A model generated the notes under the pieces. The model did no database searches, had not been told where the DNA came from, and saw only the letters and a program-made list of their open reading frames with translations. Positions 36,267 to 47,860 of a stretch of DNA of 64,000 nt are shown piece after piece. Numbering within the stretch: the stretch's first letter is position 1; each line of letters begins with the position of its first letter. A program made the position numbers and the translations under genes. Origin of the DNA: Ianthella basta (Eukaryota; Porifera; Demospongiae; Verongiida; Ianthellidae); assembly GCA_964019415.1 (NCBI GenBank), contig OZ025872.1:158501-222500 (forward strand), written 5' to 3'.

Positions 36267-38217
36267 GTTGTGTGCGGTCGCTGGTTGATCAACGGCTACC
36301 CCAAGGTGATCCTGTTTGACTTGGGGTCGGCGTGGAAGAAGCTTGCCCAGTGGAGGAAGGAGCTGTACGAACTGTGCAACATTGGGTGGCATGACGCGGA
36401 GACAGAGAGCCACAACGCTCTTGTGTTTGGGAACCTCGTGTGCTGGTTCATTTCTGAGGTGAAGGAGGAGAGGAGGAGGGGAAGGGGGGAGGAGAGGGGG
36501 AGGGGGAGGGGAGGGGGAAGGGGGAGGGGGGAGGAGAGGGGAGGTGAGGGGAGGGGAAGGGGAAGGGGGGAGGAGAGGGGAGGAGAGGAGGAGGGGAAGG
36601 GGGGAGGAGAGGGGAGGGGAGGGGGAGGGGAAGGGAGAGAAAGCAGTTCAGTACTAAAGTACATATTGTGATGTGTGAATGCTGACTGTTTAACTTGTCT
36701 TATTTGAGAAGTGAATTGTGAGAATCAGACGTAGCAGGTAGTTAGTAGACAATTGGGACAGGATGTTTCGGTCATGTACGTCTTTGTCAGCTAAAGTTTA
36801 TGTACAGCTAACGAAATCCTACGTGGCCCACACGTCCTGTTTCAATTGTCCACTACCCATCTGCTACGTCTGATTCTCACAATTTACTTCTCCGATTCGA
36901 CTTAACATAGCAATGAGCCTCTACGACTTCATTGTTTGTCTACTTTCCACTCCTCCTTCCCTCCCCTCCCATCTCCTCACCTTCCCCACCTCCCCCCCTC
37001 CAGTTCCGTAAGCGTGTCCCAGGTCCCACTCCTCTCGTTGTAGCCCACTTCCACGAGTGGCTGGCGGGGGTGGGGCTGATCTTGCTACGGATGCTGAAGG
37101 TTGACGTGGCAACCATATTCACCACTCACGCCACCCTCTTAGGACGCTACCTCTGTGCCGCTAATGTGGACTTCTACAACAACCTGGACAAAGTGAGTAA
37201 CAATATACAGCAATGTCAATCATTAGTACTACATATTCACCAGGCATTAATTGATTAACGTTATTCATGAGCCATTGTTAATGTTATTCATGAGTCGCAT
37301 GACCCTATGCACAGTTCGATGTGGACACTGAAGCGGGTGACCGGCAGATCTACCATCGGTACTGTCTGGAGAGAGCAGCTGCTCACTGTGCGCACATCCT
37401 CAGCACCGTTTCCGAGGTAACAGCGGAGGAGGCGGAGCATCTGCTGAAGAGGAAGCCAGACATCATTCTCCCCAATGGTCTCAATGTCATCAAATTCAGG
37501 TACTGAATCTGACACTGAATTCCAGCTGTGATGGCCTCACCGTCACGCTCCCCTACACTAGCCAGTCCTCCCACCTTCTCCTCCCCCTCCCCCTCCCCCT
37601 CCCCCTCCCCCTCAGTGCTCTTCACGAGTTCCAAAATCTCCATGCTCAAGCAAAAGAGAAGATACACAATTTTGTCAGAGGTCACTTCCACGGGTGAGCC
37701 ACAACACATGTTCGTCACACACGTCACCACGTGTTCGTCACACACGTCACCCCTACATCTGTCACACTCACATTTTGTTGCCACATGTATCACACATCTT
37801 TTATTACATCGTGCCATGTCTTACTGCCTCCTCCCTCCCCTGACTCCTTCCCCTACCTCCCCTTCCCTACCCACCCATTCCCTCCCCACTCCTCCCTCCC
37901 CACCCCTCCCTACCCCTCCCTCCCTACTCACCCCTCCCCTTGCAGGCACTATGACTTTGACTTGGATAAAACACTTTACTTCTTTATATCGGGAAGGTAG
38001 GTACACTTATGTTGCCATGACGATGAAGGAGAACTATAGCGCTCAGCACATGGCAGTTTGTTACAGCTGACTCAGATGCTTTGATCAATCCCTCCGCTCC
38101 CTTCCTGCTCTGGTAGGTATGAGTTCTCCAACAAAGGTGCCGACTTGTACATTGAGGCTCTTGCCAGACTCAACCACTATCTCAAGGTATAGTGCATGTG
38201 TGTGCTTGTGTGCTTGT

Positions 38218-38276
<59 letters not shown>

Positions 38277-39091
38277 CACACACACACACAGACGCACACA
38301 CACACACACTCACACGCGCGCGCGCACACTGTAGTGTATGCAATGCCCCTCCCCCTCCCCTCCCCCAGGCTGCAGGCAGTGAGGTGACGGTAGTAGCTTT
38401 CTTGATCTTCCCCGCCAAAACTAACAGCTTCAATGTTGGCAGTCTCAAAGGACAGGCACTCAGCAAACAACTCAGGTCTGGTTGTTTGTGCTACGAATTA
38501 GAGAATCGCTTGTTTACTCCACCTCATCACAAACTGAGGATTGTGCCAAATTTAAATATACATACATACGCAGTAACAAATTACATAGCAATTGACGGCA
38601 GTGGCTAGCTCATTGTCCTTGTGACCTTGTGACATGTAGTGTGGTTTGTATGAGATGTAATGGACCGCTCATGTGGTGATTTTTGAATTGTAATTGCGTC
38701 ACTCTTGTTGCTATGGTGATCACCATGCAGGGAGGCTGTCAGTGAAATTCAGGGGAAAGTTGGCAAAAAGATATTTGAGGAAGCTTTGAAGTAAGTGGAG
38801 ATGACTAGTGAATGCCTTATATGGTAATGGAGGGGTAGTCATGGTTGCCTTGGCAACAGACGTAATAGGGAATCGTGACTCACTTGCAGTCTCACTGTCC
38901 ACATGTGTTTGCTAGTAAATCAATTATTGAATGTCTTATATGTGGTGCTCCGCTCTGTGGTTGCTAGGGGCAACATGCCAGACCCGAGCCAACTCCTAGA
39001 CAATGATGATGTCATCGTGTTGAAGAGATGCATATTTGCTTCCCAGGTGAGTACTGTACACTTGTGTGTGTTTGGGTGTGTGTGTGTGTGT

Positions 39092-39158
<67 letters not shown>

Positions 39159-39913
39159 TGGGGTACAGGCTGTGTGACAATCTCCTCTCTTCCCTCCCCC
39201 TCCCCTCCCCTCCCCTCCCCTCCCCTTTCTCCCCTCCCCCTCCCCTCCCCCCAGCGTGTGGACCTTCCTGCTGTGGTGACCCACAACGTAGTCGACGACT
39301 GGAATGACCCGGTACTGAACCACATTCGGAGGGTGCAGCTGTACAACCGTCGTGAGGACAGGGTGAAGGTGGGTGGGGTCACTAGGGTGGGCGGGGCAGG
39401 GCATGCATTAGGAGCAGCTTGTGCTGTGCAGCATTGGATATGGGGATGCTTCATTTGTAGTTGACACACCATGTGCCACGCCCAAGTGCCACACCCATGT
39501 GCCACACCCAAGTGCCACGCCCATTGCTTGGAATTGTCAGTAACCCCATGCAGTAGTAGTAGTCACATTGAGTACCAAATCTCTCCCTACCCCACTCCAC
39601 TCCACTCCACTCCACTCCACTCCACTCCACTCAACCCTCTGCAGATAATCTTCCATCCTGAGTTCCTCTCACCAACCAACCCTCTTTTTGGAATGGATTA
39701 CAGCGAGTTTGTTAGAGGGTGCCATCTTGGGGTTTTCCCCTCCTACTATGAGCCCTGGGGCTATACCCCAGGTAACTCCCCCTTTAAATGGCTGACACTA
39801 GAATGCTTTACTGCGTTAGCTGTGATTTGTGGTTGTTTTCACAAAGTGTGCCTGTTTACTGCAAACAGCCAATGGCATGTGAGCACCACTCCTCTCTAAC
39901 TTCACCAAGGAAA

Positions 39914-39944
<31 letters not shown>

Positions 39945-40730
39945 TCCCAGCGGAGTGCACAGTGATGGGTATCCCCTCTGTGACGACCAACCTCAGCGGG
40001 TTCGGCACGTTCATGCAGCGCCACATTGCCGACCCGCAGTCCTACGGGATCTACATCATTGACAGGCGGGATAAGGGAGTGGAGGACTCGGTGCAGCAGC
40101 TGGCTCATGTGAGGGGAGGGGTTTGGGTGGAGAGGGTGGGGCATGTAGTAGTAGGGGGTGGAGCATGTAGTGGGAGGGGGTGGGGCATGTAGTGGGAGGG
40201 GCGGGGCATGTAGTGGGAGGGGGCAGGACATGTAGTGGGAGGGGTGGGGCATGTAGTGGGAGGGGTGAAGCTGGACGCCTGTCTGCTGCTGATCATGTGT
40301 CTGTGCTGGTGTCTGTCTCCCAGATGATGTTTGACTTCTGTAGTCAGTCACGCCGTCAGCGCATCCTTCAGAGGAACAGGACAGAGCGCCTCAGTGAGCT
40401 CCTGGACTGGCAAGTCCTTGGAAAGGTGAGGACCTGATCGTGACATGCCCGCCACTGTTCCGTTCTAGTGACATATTAACTGTCACTGTCTTGTCCATGT
40501 GTCATAATAGTGACAGGTGACATCCCTTGCACCATTAGGGAGTTAGACTGCAGTGTTATGGCTGCATTGAGAAGTCTTGTGTGCCCACGTGGTAGCCATT
40601 TTATTCAATGAATATCATTATCCCTCCATGTGTAGTATTACCAGCATGCACGGAACATGGCATTGGCTGACGCATTCCCTGGGGCATTTCAGAGGCACAG
40701 AGCTAGTTCCCTCAGCACGATCTCTGTGAG

Positions 40731-40808
<78 letters not shown>

Positions 40809-41077
40809 TGTGGTGTGGTGTGTGTTCACATCAGCAGATGACTAAGAACTCCTTGCGTCATCTATAACTGTCCTCTCCTCCTCACCTCACACAGGGCTTC
40901 AAGTATCCCCGCCCCGCCTCCCTCCCGCCCTCTGCCCCACCCAGCGACACAGAAGACGACGAAGGAAAGGACGAAGAGGATGAGGACAGAGATGAATCCA
41001 GTTCCATTCCCATATCGCCTGCTTCTGAACTGTACACTGAAATCGAAAAGCTGCGAATGAAAGACGCTGACGACTAG
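36267..41077 (+). CDS. GYS: Glycogen synthase, 15 exons, N-terminus not found
   Basis: The enzyme transfers glucose from UDP-glucose to growing glycogen in the cytosol (GT3 family). Exons: 36267-36458, 37004-37192, 37315-37499, 37616-37693, 37946-37996, 38117-38186, 38369-38475, 38731-38790, 38968-39046, 39255-39368, 39645-39771, 39951-40108, 40324-40425, 40636-40725, 40895-41077. Together they give 594 codons plus stop in one unbroken frame. Motifs seen: [99 protein letters not shown] (the Glu-rich catalytic region) and [20 protein letters not shown], the arginine cluster that binds glucose-6-phosphate in animal and yeast enzymes. The C-terminus has [20 protein letters not shown], matching the GSK3 phosphorylation region. 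The family is about 700-740 aa, so roughly the first 140 residues are missing. Exon 1 listed here begins at an acceptor, not a start codon. Confidence 0.95.
36466..36642. repeat. Purine-rich tract in glycogen synthase intron
   Basis: GGGGAGG/GAGGAG repeats fill most of the intron after the first visible exon, beginning directly after its donor. This is the same composition as 26240-26443. The rest of the intron (36660-36930) contains an imperfect inverted repeat around ATCAGACGTAGCAGGTAG and CTACCCATCTGCTACGTCTG. Confidence 0.88.
38220..38336. repeat. (CA)n microsatellite in glycogen synthase intron
   Basis: A CA run with GACG and CGCGCGC interruptions, lying within 35 bp of the upstream donor and just before the CCCCTCCCC tract preceding the acceptor. 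Confidence 0.95.
39080..39156. repeat. (GT)n microsatellite in glycogen synthase intron
   Basis: A GT tract starting about 30 bp after a donor. Together with the CCCCTCCCC run it makes up nearly all of this 208-bp intron. Similar GT tracts follow donors at 40725 and 45021. Confidence 0.95.
40732..40808. repeat. (GT)n microsatellite at a glycogen synthase donor site
   Basis: The GT tract begins only six bases after the exon end (GTGAGGAGTGTG...). GT tracts close to a donor are known to affect splice-site choice in animals. Confidence 0.95.
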
Positions 41078-41178
41078 CAGCAGAGCAACTGGTACATATG
41101 TGTGGTGTTTGCTACTCCTCGTGGGACCCACCTGGGGTTTGTGTGTGTGTGTGTTCAGGTGTCTCTCCAGACACTGTC

Positions 41179-41209
<31 letters not shown>

Positions 41210-41612
41210 TGATGGTGGTCACATCCTTCCTTCTGCAGATTGAACTTCTAGAGCAACATTAGTACAAGTGAAACTTATTGGAATTGTATTTATAATTGTG
41301 CACTGTTTCAGAGCAGGTATCTAACTGTCCTGAAATAGTAGTAAGACTAGTGAGCAGTGATACGTGGTTAATTGTGAGCTTATTTTTGGCATTGTTGCCA
41401 TGTGCTGCAAGCAAACACATTTAAAGCATTTGTAAATATGTGTTATGTATAGTTAAGCACATTTATAGTTGAAATTACTTATAAATTGTATTAATGCAAA
41501 GAGCACACACACATACATACAGATACACGTACTCTGTGCATGCAGGATTGGAGAGTGGTTGAATGGAGGGAATTAATTCAATGAAAGCAATAGATATATG
41601 CACAATGTCATT

Positions 41613-42424
41613 GAATGGTAATTAATCACTGGATATTACACCAAACCTACTAACTACACCAGTATTGGTGTCTCGGTTGGTAGCTAGGGGGGCATGATCA
41701 AAGACCTAGCTATTGAGTTCCCTCCCCCCAGCCATCCAACAAAGATGGAAGAGCTGGCCACAGATAGCTGTTTTGCCTTGATTGGGGCTCATCAGTGGTG
41801 GGCCCCAATCAGGGCAAGACAGCTGTCATCAGTGATGGGCCCCAATCAGGGCAAGACAGCTGTCATCAGTGATGGGCCCCAATCAGGGCAAGACAGCTGT
41901 CATCAGTGATGGGCCCCAATCAGGGCAAGACAGCTGTCATCAGTGATGGGCCCCAATCAGGGCAAGACAGCTGTCATCAGTGATGGGCCCCAATCAGGGC
42001 AAGACAGCTGTCATCAGTGATGGGCCCCAATCAGGGCAAGACAGCTGTCATCAGTGATGGGCCCCAATCAGGGCAAGACAGCTGTCATCAGTGATGGGCC
42101 CCAATCAGGGCAAGACAGCTGTCATCAGTGATGGGCCCAATCAGGGCAAGACAGCTGTCATCAGTGATGGGCCCCAAGGTGAAGCAGCTGTCTGTGGCTC
42201 TTCCTTCCATCTTGTTGGATGACTGATTGGTGTCCATCACTGATGGGCCCCAATTAGGGAAAACAGCTGTCTGTGGCTCTTCAATCTTTGTTGGACAACT
42301 GGGGGAGGCAATCACTAGTTGATTTAATTTCCATCTCAATAGGGCTTCATGCCCGCCCCTACCAACTGAGACACTAATGCTGGTGTAGTTGGTAGGTTTG
42401 GTGTAATATCCAGTGATTACCATC
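41613..42424. mobile_element. MITE-like element with ~110 bp inverted ends and a minisatellite core
   Basis: The left end (TCACTGGATATTACACCAAA, then CTACACCAGTATTGGTGTCT) is matched in reverse at the right end (TTTGGTGTAATATCCAGTGA, AGACACTAATGCTGGTGTAG). The inverted match continues inward through the GCATGATC/GCTTCATGC and CTATTGAG/CTCAATAG segments. The core holds about ten copies of a 37-bp unit. The left end shows GGTAATTAATCACTGG against GGTAATCACTGG on the right, a 3-bp difference. It lies just downstream of the glycogen synthase stop (41077). No coding capacity is seen. Confidence 0.75.
41795..42175. repeat. Minisatellite, 37 bp unit, about 10 copies, inside the MITE
   Basis: The unit contains CAGTGATGGGCCCCAATCAG plus GGCAAGACAGCTGTCAT. 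Copies are nearly identical, so the array expanded after the element inserted. Related single units extend to both inverted arms. Confidence 0.95.
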
Positions 42425-42443
42425 CATCTCTGCAGTGGCTAAC

Positions 42444-43009
42444 CAGTGGCGGATCCAGGGGGGGGGGGGGGGCACTGGGGGCAATTGCCCCCCCCCCCCC
42501 CCCCCCCCCATCAGTCCTCTCCATCAGAATTTCTTTTTCCTTGAATACTCATCCAATAGTTGATTTAGCTCGGGAATCATTTAGGACACATTTATTTAGT
42601 AGTTTACTGCTTTTATAGCTTATTTTCAATCGACACAGCTATTATTTAAGCCAAAACAACATCTCGCGAGTTAAGACGGCCATATTATCCAATGTGTGAC
42701 GTCATAACAATGGCCGCTTGATGCATAAAATTCTGTTCATCCATTGCTATTGCTTCTTTTGCTACTGTAGTGGTACTGCAGTAGCAGAAGTTGCACATTT
42801 AGGTGTAAATGTAGTCTAAGGGAAGGATCCGATAATGGATTGACAGGAAAACGACAGTTGTCAGGTTTAGCAAAGAACCTGGAACTGTAGCTACTAAGAG
42901 TCTAAGAACCCATGTAAAATGCCTCTATTTTCAAATTTTCTCCGAGGGTGGATGCTCCCGGACCCCCCTACAGGCTGCCCCCTTTTACAAATTCCTAAAC
43001 CCGCCACTG
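42444..43009. mobile_element. Non-autonomous DNA transposon with CAGTGGCGG ends
   Basis: The left end is CAGTGGCGGATCCAGG followed by long G and C homopolymers. The right end on the other strand is CAGTGGCGGGTTTAGG. The element is flanked by CTAAC at 42439-42443 and 43010-43014, a 5-bp target-site repeat. CAGTGGCGGATCCAG ends are common on metazoan DNA transposons. The 566-bp interior has no transposase but carries GTGACGTCATAAC, CCAAT and an ATGGCCGC-type stretch, so it looks promoter-like. It lies 280 bp upstream of the CARF-like start codon. Confidence 0.7.
42697..42704. promoter_or_regulatory. Perfect CRE (TGACGTCA) inside the transposon
   Basis: A full palindromic cAMP/calcium response element, with a CCAAT box just upstream. 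It is located in the element at 42444-43009, about 590 bp upstream of the CARF-like ATG. Function is inferred from the motif only. Confidence 0.45.
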
Positions 43010-43204
43010 CTAACTGCAAGCAATTGCCCATTTTTGGATATCAAATTTATAGCAAATGTGTGGCATTTAATTATTGTGCACATGCATGCCACGTGGCATG
43101 TTTTATGAGGAGTACATGCGTCCGTGATGATTGCAAGAGCCAATATTTTTCTGTATACGTGTAGCTGATCCAATACTCGCTTGCATCACGTGCTGAACAT
43201 CATC

Positions 43205-43212
43205 TGACGTCA
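43205..43212. promoter_or_regulatory. Perfect CRE (TGACGTCA) and E-box upstream of the CARF-like gene
   Basis: TGACGTCA lies 78 bp before the ATG at 43290, and a CACGTG E-box lies at 43187-43192. The surrounding sequence is CpG-rich compared with the rest of the window, as expected for a promoter. Confidence 0.5.
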
Positions 43213-43289
43213 CGCCTCGCGTGATCTCCCAAGAGATCCACTTTGGCTTTGGCTGTCGCCTCCAGACCTCAGACTGGGCGCCATCGCGA

Positions 43290-45020
43290 ATGGAAACTCA
43301 GAACGTATCCTTCGCCATCAGTAGCCATGCGGCGCAAAGGTATCCTCATTGGAACACCAACAGCAAGCCCGAAACCCAGTTTCAGCGTCAAAAATGGAGC
43401 CAAAGCGGACTCACCAACCGGTCTTCTTCCTCCCTTTTCTGTAGTTCCCTTCTCTCCGCAGTAGCGGCCGCAGTCAGCACTGGGACGGTCACTGTCCCCG
43501 TGTCGGTCACAGAGGTCGACCCTACCAGCGACAGAAGGTGGGCAGGTGTGCTGCGACTTCTTCCTCTAACGTTTAATCCATGTTTTTACAATACAAACGA
43601 ACTTAACTGGCTTTTAACTACTTACACAGCAGTTTGTGATAGTAACTTTGACAGTCCCTTATCCTATGAATGTTGCTGTGTGAACATGATGAAGTGTGAG
43701 CATCCCTTGAGGCGTTCATTGCAGTGTGTGTGTGTGTGAGTGAGTGTGCTTGTGTGTGTGTGTGTGTGAGTGTGCTTGTGTGTGTTCACCTTACACACAG
43801 TGTGATACAAGATAACCCTGTACTCCATTTAACGGCTACCACGTCCGGTGTTGTCGCGCCGACAGACGGTACAGAGCACGATGACAACCTTTACATGCCG
43901 GAGGACTTCTTTGAGGGCATCAAGGGAGTTCGCTACAGCCACTACGGGCAGTACATCAGTGGGTATGCAGACACCTTTGAGGAGCTGCTGACTGTGCTGG
44001 ACAGACATGCACAGGTGGGAGGGGGGGAGGGGGAGGGGCGGGGCTCTACCATGGAGGCAGAGGAAGAGTTAGGGCCCTATTGAATAGTATTTGGTAAAAG
44101 GAGGATTTTTGGACCTCCTAGTGAGGTGTAGGAATTTTGTGTTCGTTATGACATCACTTCCTGTGTGTCTCTTGCAACATCACTTCCTATTCTGTCCCTG
44201 GCAGCATCACTTCCTGTTCTGCCCCAACAACATCACTTCCTGTTTTGTTCACAACACCATCACTTCCTGTTCTGTCCCCAACAACACTTCCTGTTCTGTC
44301 CCCAACAACATCACTCCTGTTCTGTCCCCAACAACATCACTTCCTGTTCTGTCCCCAACAACATTACTTCCTGTTCTGTCCCCAACAACACCACTTCCTG
44401 TTCTGTCCACAACAACATCACTTCCTGTTCTGTCCCCAACAACACCACTTCCTGTTTTGTTCACAACACCACCACTTCCTGTTCTGTCCCCAACAACACT
44501 TCCTGTTCTGTCCCCAACAACACTTCCTGTTCTGTCCCCAACAACATCACTCCTGTTCTGTCCCCAACAACATCACTTCCTGTTCTGTCCCCAACAACAT
44601 CACTTCCTGTTCTGTCCACAACAACATCACTTCCTGTTCTGTCCCCAACAACATCACTTCCTGTTCTGTCCCCACCAACATCACTTCCTGCTCTGTCCCC
44701 GGCAACAGGTGACTGGGTCTAAGTTCCACATGGACAAGCTCATCAGTGCCAAACTTACCGACCAGGACCGGATGGCCTTCATCAACAAGTACAACACGGC
44801 CTCCATGAAGCCAAGGCTGTTCTGGATGGCCAACAAAGGGGAGCCTAGTATCCCCTACGACGCGGTGCCCTTTGCAACGGCCAATTTGATGGAGATCCGC
44901 TGCAGTCTGGGCACTACCAGCAAGAAGAAGAGGTTGGAGGACATCTCATCCTACTACTGTGACGCAAAGATCTACATCAGGGGGATATGGCGGTTCCCAC
45001 TGGCCATCTTTAGGACTGCC

Positions 45021-45052
<32 letters not shown>

Positions 45053-46940
45053 TGTGTGTCTGTGTGTTTGTGTGTGTGTGTGCGTGTGTACGTGTGTGTG
45101 TGTACACTTCAATTGTGAGCACAAACCTGTCTAGCTGATACAGTGAACCAGTCTAAGATGGTCACTGTGTATGGCAGCCAGTCTCCCCGCCTCCAAATAG
45201 CACTAAACCATTGTAATATGTCTATGTAAGGCAGCCACCTCTCTAGGTCAGATCTATGAGTGTAGCTGGCCTCTCTCCACCTCCCTCATGTTCATTCTTT
45301 CAATTCTCTTGTTTTCCTCCTCCTCCCCCTCCCCCCCCCCCCCCTGCAGGAGGCAAGATCTCTGGTATCCGTAAGGCCAAACAGATCCATATGGAGCGTC
45401 TTGCTGTGGAGATCTCAGCTGGGGTGGTCATCCCAGTGGAGCGCTACTACTTCAGTCTACCCACTGGACGGGCACACACGTCTCATGAGGTGCTGGAGTT
45501 CCCCCGACCAGGTGGGTGGGGCCAACACACACACATACGGACAGACATTAATGTAGTACAGTACTCGTTGACTCATGTCCCTTGCCTGGTGTTCTCTGCA
45601 GGAAGGCACTTCACCCCCCTCCAGTCTGTCCTGGTGGAGGAGATACAGAAGGTCCTTCAAACAGGTGTGTGTGCACATGAGGCAACAGTTGTTTAACAGT
45701 TGCGGTCCCTCACACATTTCACATCTTCTCTAACACTCCACTTCTCCCTCCCCACCCCTCCCCCCTCAGGCAACACCTTCATTGATGAGATAACTGAGCA
45801 CATCACTCAGTTTGTCCAGCGCAACCTCATGACGGAGCTGGCACTGGACCCCAGCGACGAGAGCTTGCTGGTCTCCAGGGAGAAGGTCAACGGACACATC
45901 TACCACATGTTTAAGGACGGACAGGTCACACTGCCTGAGCCGGTGAGTGTCACAGAGTGGGTGGGGAAGGGGGTGGGGCTCGTGATCATTAGTGGGCGTG
46001 GCAGTCCTCATCTTCCACCCCTCTCCTCGCCCCCTCCAGTTGAGCATTCTCAGCGAAGAGCAGATCCGTTCCGCCCAGCTCCGTATCCAGGAGTCGTCTG
46101 GCATTGTCCTCAGCCCTCAAGTGTTGCAGCCAATGTTTAGAGCCGTGCAAAGCAGCAGTGAGGGGGAGGGGGAGACCCCTTGTGGGAGTGGCCAGGGGCT
46201 GGAGCAGCTGGGTGATGCCAGTGGGGGCAATGTGGAGGTGTACGCCGAGGAGGAAGTGAACGTGAGTGTGTCTGTGTAGGGAGGTGTGTCTGTGTAGGGA
46301 GGTGTGTCTGTGTAGGGAGGTGTGGATGTGTAGGGAGGTGTGGATGTGAACATGAGGTGTGGTGGGTTGACTGTGCAGATCTCAGGCAGTGTTAGATGTT
46401 GATGTGCTTGTGTGCACAGTTTGAGGTCTGTTCTCTGTCCCTCTCTCCTACAGACCATGACTCCATCCAAGGGGGGTTCCCCCTACGCAGTGGGCCTTGG
46501 AGCTACCAAGGTACCAGACAAGTTGGTGAGTGCCTGACAGTGTGCTATTGGTGAAGGGCTCAGTAATGGCAGTATTGGGGGCATCAGTAGTAGCAGTAGT
46601 CCCCACTCCTCACTCCCCTCCCTTCACATCCCCACCCCTCCCCCCTCCACCCCTCGCTCCCCACCCCTCACTCCCCACCCCTCCCCCCTCCCCTCCCCTC
46701 CACACTGTGCAGGAGGAGAAGATAGTATTGGCTGGTAATGAGGTCCGTAGTCTCCTCCGTATCCTGGAGAACCAGACCTACGCCTGCCGCAGTGTTGAGG
46801 CACTGCAGACACTGAGGCGCACACTCACTGAGATGTGCAGTGACTTCTCCAACAGCCTCTACAACACTCCCTCCCTCGCTCACGGGAGGAAGAGATCTAT
46901 TTCAACCAAGGACAACTCCACACCAAAGAAAATGGCTTAG
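43290..46940 (+). CDS. CARF/ALS2CR8-domain transcription factor-like protein, 564 aa, complete
   Basis: Exons: 43290-43537, 43801-44014, 44709-45021, 45350-45511, 45602-45664, 45770-45942, 46040-46261, 46454-46525, 46713-46940. They total 1695 nt in one frame with GT-AG sites throughout. CARF (calcium-responsive transcription factor) binds promoter DNA in animals, and related domains are frequent in cnidarians and sponges. Domain evidence: FDDLL-like acidic region LYMPEDFFEGIKGVRYSHYG, then CDAKIYIRGIWRFP (compare the C-AKI-I--I--FP signature) at about residue 240-255, then ERYYFSLPTGRAHTSHEV (LP....H..H pattern). The N-terminus is Ser/Thr/Val-rich without a signal peptide. The C-terminus is a coiled-coil-like stretch (LLRILENQTYACRSVEALQT) ending in basic KRSISTKDNSTPKKMA, a possible nuclear signal. 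ATG 43290 was chosen because the competing ATG at 43329 is in a frame that stops before the donor. The family name rests on remembered motifs. Confidence 0.75.
44165..44706. repeat. Minisatellite, ~27 bp unit, about 20 copies, in CARF-like intron 2
   Basis: Units contain ACATCACTTCCTGTTCTGTC plus CCCAACA. The array runs right up to the acceptor at 44708. The consensus is pyrimidine-rich and ends CAACA, so the acceptor CAACAG may have arisen from a repeat unit. Confidence 0.95.
45022..45110. repeat. (GT)n microsatellite starting at a donor site
   Basis: The donor of CARF-like exon 3 (45021) is the first GT of this tract, so several alternative GT donors are available. Confidence 0.93.
46270..46350. 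repeat. Short minisatellite, 18 bp unit, 4-5 copies
   Basis: GGGAGGTGTGTCTGTGTA repeated in a CARF-like intron, directly after the donor at 46262. Confidence 0.9.
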
Positions 46941-47560
46941 ACTTGCCTCACACCCAAACAGCCAGGGCAGTGTGTGTCCTGCGTTTTACAGCAGTAGTGG
47001 TGTGTGTGTGTCCTGCGTTTTACACCAGTAGTGATGTGTGTGTGTCGTGGTGCATGAGTATATAAACCCTTTTGTGTTGCTTCACTTTTGTACTCACCTG
47101 CCAACTGTATAGTGAGTGGTGTTTGAACACCTGTCTGCCGTGTGTGTGTGTGCATGGACAGTGGTGTTTTGCTGTTTGACTCAGTGTGGACAGAGGGAGG
47201 GGTAGGTTAGTGGAGTTGGAAGGGAGGGGGGGGGGGGGGTAGGGGGGGTAGCTAGGATGCAGTCAACGTCATTAGAAGGGGGTGAGGTGAGAGGTGGCTA
47301 CTTATAACCTTAGGGGCAATAACAACACAGACTCTTAAGTACACAAAATGCTGTAATCTGATTGGTTGAGTTACAAAACTTCGGGTAAACAACTGTAAGG
47401 AGTGGATTGGTTGATTTACAATAACTGTGATGATGTAATGACAGGTAATGTCCTAGTGTGGCCTAATGTGGGGTGGGTGTGTTACAGTTGACAAGTAAAG
47501 TTACATAATAATGTACAAACAAGAAAGTAAATTAAAGAGAAATAATGGATGGAGGGTGGG
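46941..47560. other. 3' region of the CARF-like gene; no further gene seen
   Basis: Two copies of a ~40-bp unit (TGTGTCCTGCGTTTTACA) follow the stop. A G-homopolymer lies at 47228-47240. TAAATTAAAGAGAAATAATG near 47525 precedes the Penelope-type fragment. No clear AATAAA was found close to the stop. Confidence 0.5.
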
Positions 47561-47567
47561 GGTGATG

Positions 47568-47860
47568 TTACGTTTGGTCCAATACCGGGTTCCAGAGTGA
47601 GGGGAGTAGTAAGCCCTTGTCTAGGTTCATGGACCTCTTGCTTCTCCTGATTTCAATAGCTTCCATCATTCTCCGATCCCAGTACCCTTGCACCGTTCTC
47701 ATAACCTTGGCTCCTGGCCAATCAATACTGTGTTGACTCTTCGCCACATGGACCGCAATACCGTTGTTAGGGTCACTCATCTTCACAGCCCGTTTGTGCT
47801 CTGTCATACGTACTTTCAGAGTTCTCTTCGATTGTGTACACAGGGGAATCAAAGAGAACT
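47568..47860 (-). mobile_element. Penelope-like / GIY-YIG retroelement C-terminal fragment
   Basis: The minus-strand frame reads SKRTLKVRMTEHKRAVK, then NNGIAVHVAKSQHSIDWPGA, then RRMMEAIEIRRSKRSMNLDK and LLLPSLWNPVL. This order (TLK-R--EH--AV, IA-H-----H-IDW, R---EAIEI, MN-D-G--L---W-P-L) is the typical end of GIY-YIG endonuclease domains attached to Penelope-like reverse transcriptases. The 5' part is missing, so it is a dead 5'-truncated copy. The upstream part of the frame (above 47860) reads back into its own inverted repeat. Confidence 0.75.

Noticed and set aside
36296-36664. Minus-strand proline/serine-rich frame opposite the purine tract
   Set aside because: It overlaps a glycogen synthase exon in antisense and consists mostly of simple repeat.
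44091-44722. Long plus-strand frame through the ~27-bp repeat
   Set aside because: It is an intron of the CARF-like gene; the frame is a property of the repeat, and the exons on both sides join without it.
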